From contig CBDIBE010000005.1 of assembly GCA_965276815.1 (NCBI GenBank), forward strand, positions 62,001 through 126,000: a DNA stretch of 64,000 nucleotides, in the 5' to 3' direction. A program made the translations under genes and the position numbers. Below, in pieces: positions 61,252 to 64,000 of the stretch (within the stretch, counting starts at the first letter, position 1; each line of letters starts with the position of its first letter). Source of the stretch: JAVVHH01 sp965276815 (GTDB taxonomy: Bacteria; Pseudomonadota; Alphaproteobacteria; Acetobacterales; Acetobacteraceae). The notes beneath the pieces are model-generated. The model had not been told where the DNA came from. It searched no databases and saw only the letters and a program-made list of their open reading frames with translations.

Positions 61252-62517
61252 TCACGCGGCCTTCTCGAAGGCCGACAGGAAGAAATCCCGGCCGCCGAAA
61301 TTGCCGGACTTCAGCGCCAGCAGCATCGGCGCCGCACTGCCCTCCGCCAGCGTCCACGGCACGCCCGGATCGATCTCCGCGCCGATCCGCAGCCGCTTGA
61401 CGCCGAGCGCGCCGACCACCGCACCGCTGGTTTCCCCGCCAGCCACCACCATCCGCCGCACGCCGCGCGCGACCAGCCCCTGCGCGATCCGAGCCATCGC
61501 GGATTCAACCAGCGCGCCGGCATTCTCGCGTCCCAGCTTCGCCTGCAGCGCGGCCACCTTGTCGGGCGGAGCCGACGCCGCGATCACCACCGGCGTGTCG
61601 CCAAGCTTGCCCTCCGCCCAATCCAGCGCTTCGCGCACCAGCGCATCGGCGTCCGGTGTGGCGAGCGGGTCCAGTTCCAAAGTCGGTACCCGATCGCGGG
61701 CTACCGCGACTTGGAACAGCGTCGCGCGCGAGCACGACCCGGCCAGCACCGCCGCATGACCCGGCACAGTATCGAGCCCCGACGCATCAGCGCTCCCAAG
61801 CAAGCCGAGCCGGCGAAAATTCTCCGGCAAACCCATCGCCACGCCGGATCCGCCGGTGACCAGCGCGTGCCCGGCCACCGCCTCGCCGATCGCCAGCAAA
61901 TGCGCGTCGCTGACCGCGTCGACGATCGCATAACGCCGCCCCTGCTCCTTCAGCGCCGACAGCGCCGCGCGGATCGCAGAAGCACCTTGCTCGACCGTCG
62001 CAAACGCGACGAGCCCGACCGTGCCATCGGTCTGCCGCGACAGCACGCGCACCAGATTGGCGTCGCGCATCGGCGTCAGCGGATGGTCCTGCATCCCGCT
62101 CTCACTGAGCAGCGCGCCGCCGACGAAGAGATGGCCCTGGTAGACGCTGCGCGCGTTGGCGGGAAACGCCGGGCAGGCGATGGCGAAACCGGCGTCGAGT
62201 TCCGCGAGCAGCGCATCCGCGACCGGGCCGATATTGCCCCGATCGGTGCTGTCGAACGTCGAGCAATACTTGAAGAAAAACTGCCGGCACCCGGCGCCTT
62301 GCAGCCAGGCGAGCGCCGCGAGGCTCTGCTGCACCGCCGCCTCCGGCGCAACGGTGCGCGATTTCAGCGCGACCACGATCGCGTCGGCGTCCGGCGCCGC
62401 CTCGCCCGGCTCGGGCACGCCGATCACCTGCACGGTGCGCATGCCGCGGCCGACCAGCATCGACGCCAGATCGGTTGCACCCGTGAAGTCGTCCGCAATA
62501 CACCCCAGCAGCGCCAT
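61252..62517 (-). CDS. otnK: Four-carbon acid sugar kinase family protein
   Basis: 421 residues, DUF1537/OtnK fold. The N-terminal sugar domain opens with LLGCIADDFTGATDLASML; the central block is KYCSTFDSTDRGNIGPV and the ATP-binding C-terminal motif is VVAGGETSGAVVGALGV. Members phosphorylate threonate, erythronate or related acid sugars. The usual otn/ltn neighbours (isomerase, aldolase, dehydrogenase) are absent, so the substrate is open. GGAGGAAT precedes the ATG at 62517. Confidence 0.88.
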   Translation of the reverse strand: MALLGCIADDFTGATDLASMLVGRGMRTVQVIGVPEPGEAAPDADAIVVALKSRTVAPEAAVQQSLAALAWLQGAGCRQFFFKYCSTFDSTDRGNIGPVADALLAELDAGFAIACPAFPANARSVYQGHLFVGGALLSESGMQDHPLTPMRDANLVRVLSRQTDGTVGLVAFATVEQGASAIRAALSALKEQGRRYAIVDAVSDAHLLAIGEAVAGHALVTGGSGVAMGLPENFRRLGLLGSADASGLDTVPGHAAVLAGSCSRATLFQVAVARDRVPTLELDPLATPDADALVREALDWAEGKLGDTPVVIAASAPPDKVAALQAKLGRENAGALVESAMARIAQGLVARGVRRMVVAGGETSGAVVGALGVKRLRIGAEIDPGVPWTLAEGSAAPMLLALKSGNFGGRDFFLSAFEKAA

Positions 62518-62519
62518 GG

Positions 62520-63494
62520 CTATTCCTCCACAAGTGCGGCGAATTCCCGCGCCTGCTGCGTCCAACTCGGCAAGGCCTGCCCGGCCTCCCATGCCGCCTG
62601 CGCCATGTCGGCGCGCAGCGGATCGTCGAAAATGACCCGGCGCAGCGTCTTGCCGAAGGTGGCCGGGTCATCGAGCGCGCAGACCGCGCCGGATTCCGCG
62701 GTCACGAACGCGCCGGATTCGCCGCCATCCGTGACCACCACCGGGATGCCGCGCCGCAACGCCTCAGCCACGCCGGCAGCGTAACCCTCCCAACGCGTCG
62801 CCAGCGCAAACACCCCAGCCGACCGCCAGGCGTGCTCCAGGGCATTGGCGGTCGGATCGGCAAGCAACGTCGCCCGGTGCGACAGCCCGAGTTCCTCGAT
62901 CAATGCGGCCAACTCGGCGGCGTGCGCGGGCTCGCGGCCGGAATCGCCGGCGATGATCAGCCGCCACGCGAGATCGGTCAGCCGCGACATCGCCTGCAGC
63001 AATCGGTCATGGCCCTTGCGCTTGGTGAGCACGCCGACCGCCAGCACGATGACTTCGCCTTCACTCGGCTCGTTTCGCGGCAGGTCCGGCGCCCCTGGCA
63101 GGACCGCGTCCGCCGACACGCCGAACTCGGCGCGGAGCCGTTCGGCCACCGGCCGGCTCGTGGCGACAACCCGGCGGAGCCGCGGCAGCATCGCGCACTC
63201 GGCCGCGAGCACCGCTTGGCGTGACGCCTCTTCCCGTGTGGCCGCGGCGGCGATATGGTGCACCAGCGCCACCGCGCCGGCTTCGGCCAGCGCGTCGAGC
63301 CGCGGCAGCAGCCGCGGCAGCAGCATCCCGTCGATAACCGGGCGCGCGCCTGCCGGCAGTTTCGGGTCGTCGCCTTCGATCAGATCGACCTGGTGGCCCA
63401 GGCCGCGCAGGGCAGGGACCATACGGTGAATGTAATCGGTGCCGCCGCCACCGCCGGTCTCGGCCGGGGTCGGCAGCGCGAAAGCCATATGCAT
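62520..63494 (-). CDS. GT4-type glycosyltransferase
   Basis: 324 residues, GT-B fold. The start FALPTPAETGGGGGTDYIHR carries a glycine-rich acceptor loop; the donor domain has VLAVGVLTKRKGHDRLL, LIIAGDSGRE and the EX7E block WEGYAAGVAEALRRGIPVVV. It stops 3 bp before the otnK start and may share its transcript. Such enzymes build exopolysaccharide or glycolipids; the acceptor is unknown. An ATG two codons downstream (63488) is an equally good start. Confidence 0.82.
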   Translation of the reverse strand: MHMAFALPTPAETGGGGGTDYIHRMVPALRGLGHQVDLIEGDDPKLPAGARPVIDGMLLPRLLPRLDALAEAGAVALVHHIAAAATREEASRQAVLAAECAMLPRLRRVVATSRPVAERLRAEFGVSADAVLPGAPDLPRNEPSEGEVIVLAVGVLTKRKGHDRLLQAMSRLTDLAWRLIIAGDSGREPAHAAELAALIEELGLSHRATLLADPTANALEHAWRSAGVFALATRWEGYAAGVAEALRRGIPVVVTDGGESGAFVTAESGAVCALDDPATFGKTLRRVIFDDPLRADMAQAAWEAGQALPSWTQQAREFAALVEE

Positions 63495-63604
63495 CGGGCC
63501 GGGGTATCATGCGCGGCGCCCTGCGTCACCCAATGGCGGACCGGGGGCGGGAACAGTGATTACTTTATTGTCCGCGCATCTATGGATGGGGCTGCGACTT
63601 CGTG

Positions 63605-63685
63605 GTGACACCTGGGATGGTATTCGTGACACCGGGTTGACACCGCGCTTTGCACCTTGGCGGCGAACAAACTCGTGAGTATAAG
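63605..63685 (+). promoter_or_regulatory. dksA promoter with three phased TGACACC boxes
   Basis: The -35 TTGGCG (63657-63662) and -10 TATAAG (63680-63685) are 17 bp apart. Upstream are GTGACACC (63605-63612), GTGACACC (63626-63633) and TTGACACC (63637-63644), spaced 21 and 11 bp, i.e. two and one helical turns, so all face the same side of the DNA. Confidence 0.5.
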
Positions 63686-63728
63686 CCCGGCAACACCGCG
63701 AGGTGGCGGTGACAAAGGGATCGGCGTA

Positions 63729-64000
63729 ATGATGATCACACTGCCTCAGGACTATCGGCCTTCGGAGTCCGAGGAGTTCATGAACCCGATACAGACCGAG
63801 TATTTCCGTCAGAAGCTCTTGCGCTGGCGCGCCGAGCTTTTGCGCGAGGCAGATGGCACATTAGCCAGTCTTTCCTCAGCCGGCGGGATCCACGAGGCCG
63901 ATATTACCGACCGCGCCAGCGTCGAAACTGACCGGGCATTGGAGTTGCGGACCCGCGACCGCGCCCGCAAGCTGATCAACAAAATCGACCAAGCCCTCCT
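63729..64000 (+). CDS. dksA: RNA polymerase-binding transcription factor DksA (C-terminus beyond window)
   Basis: The first 90 residues are present. ITLPQDYRPSESEEFMNP and QTEYFRQKLLRWRAELLREA match alphaproteobacterial DksA, followed by DITDRASVETDRALELRTRD and RARKLINKIDQAL of the coiled coil, whose tip carries the Asp residues that reach the RNA polymerase secondary channel. The zinc-finger end lies beyond 64000. AAAGGGA is 8 nt before the first of two adjacent ATGs. DksA acts with ppGpp in the stringent response. Confidence 0.93.
   Translation, partial: MMITLPQDYRPSESEEFMNPIQTEYFRQKLLRWRAELLREADGTLASLSSAGGIHEADITDRASVETDRALELRTRDRARKLINKIDQAL

Noticed and set aside
61157..61357. A 66-codon frame containing HCEERSDEAIHA.
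   Set aside because: It reads through the dispersed repeat and into the antisense of the otnK 3' end; this string is a known mark of spurious ORFs.

Overview
The window is one contiguous piece of a GC-rich alphaproteobacterial chromosome. The best fit is the Acetobacteraceae or a close relative in the Rhodospirillales. The evidence is the gene set itself: a C30 (diapo-) carotenoid cluster, GcrA, UPF0262 and Tim44-domain proteins, an alphaproteobacterial aa3 cytochrome oxidase operon that runs on towards thrC and an MPP-like M16 peptidase, a DUF374-waaA-lpxK block, and an Uma2 relic. I cannot name the genus. No rRNA, tRNA, CRISPR array or intact insertion sequence was seen. Genes are tightly packed, and many start inside the stop codon of the gene before (ATGA, GTGA or TTGA, and probably one CTGA).

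Layout. 1-6.0 kb: C30 carotenoid genes in two divergent arms (glycosyltransferase, acyltransferase and two CrtN-type enzymes on minus; a CrtNc-type aldehyde dehydrogenase on plus). 6-7.5 kb: an amino-acid-type ABC binding protein and a wrecked Uma2 gene that keeps a good promoter. 7.5-16.6 kb: ABC1 kinase, oligoendopeptidase F, an acyl-CoA ligase, a lipoprotein, Hsp33, a DcaP-type porin and a GNAT enzyme. 16.6-24.7 kb: argD-argF, a PRC-barrel protein, recX, a sulfotransferase/DUF5672 fusion, tatA, a formamidase-family enzyme, gcrA and a methyltransferase. 24.8-32.1 kb: coxB-coxA-ctaB-small TM protein-ctaG-coxC-SURF1-M32 carboxypeptidase. 33-37.3 kb: thrC, M16 peptidase, pmbA. 37.3-44.2 kb: Tim44-like protein and a lipid A/LPS block (LpxH-like, GT4, DUF374, waaA, lpxK, LpxL-like).

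44.2-52.4 kb is a long minus-strand run: DUF983, UPF0262, thiolase, acyl-CoA ligase, two PPC/DUF296 proteins, a small membrane protein, OpgC, an SGNH-like protein, a NepR-like 54-residue protein and mtnA. 52.5-57.5 kb holds hydantoin/N-carbamoyl-amino-acid genes (racemase, two carbamoylases, hydantoinase) interrupted by a ccdAB toxin-antitoxin pair and a lipoprotein gene. 57.6-60.3 kb is prpD-prpC. 60.5-61.25 kb holds a histone H1-like gene followed by four inverted-repeat elements in 270 bp. The end carries otnK, a GT4 glycosyltransferase and the start of dksA, which has a recognisable promoter.

The observations I rate highest are these. In the aa3 oxidase both carboxylates of the canonical Mg2+ site, which lie in two different subunits, are replaced by their amides. 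A thiolase/ligase operon ends in two PPC-domain genes. Repeat elements are stacked behind the H1-like gene. The gcrA upstream region carries a DnaA-box-like sequence and a GANTC site. Three helically phased GTGACACC-type boxes precede the dksA promoter. All assignments come from reading the sequence; no database search was run.
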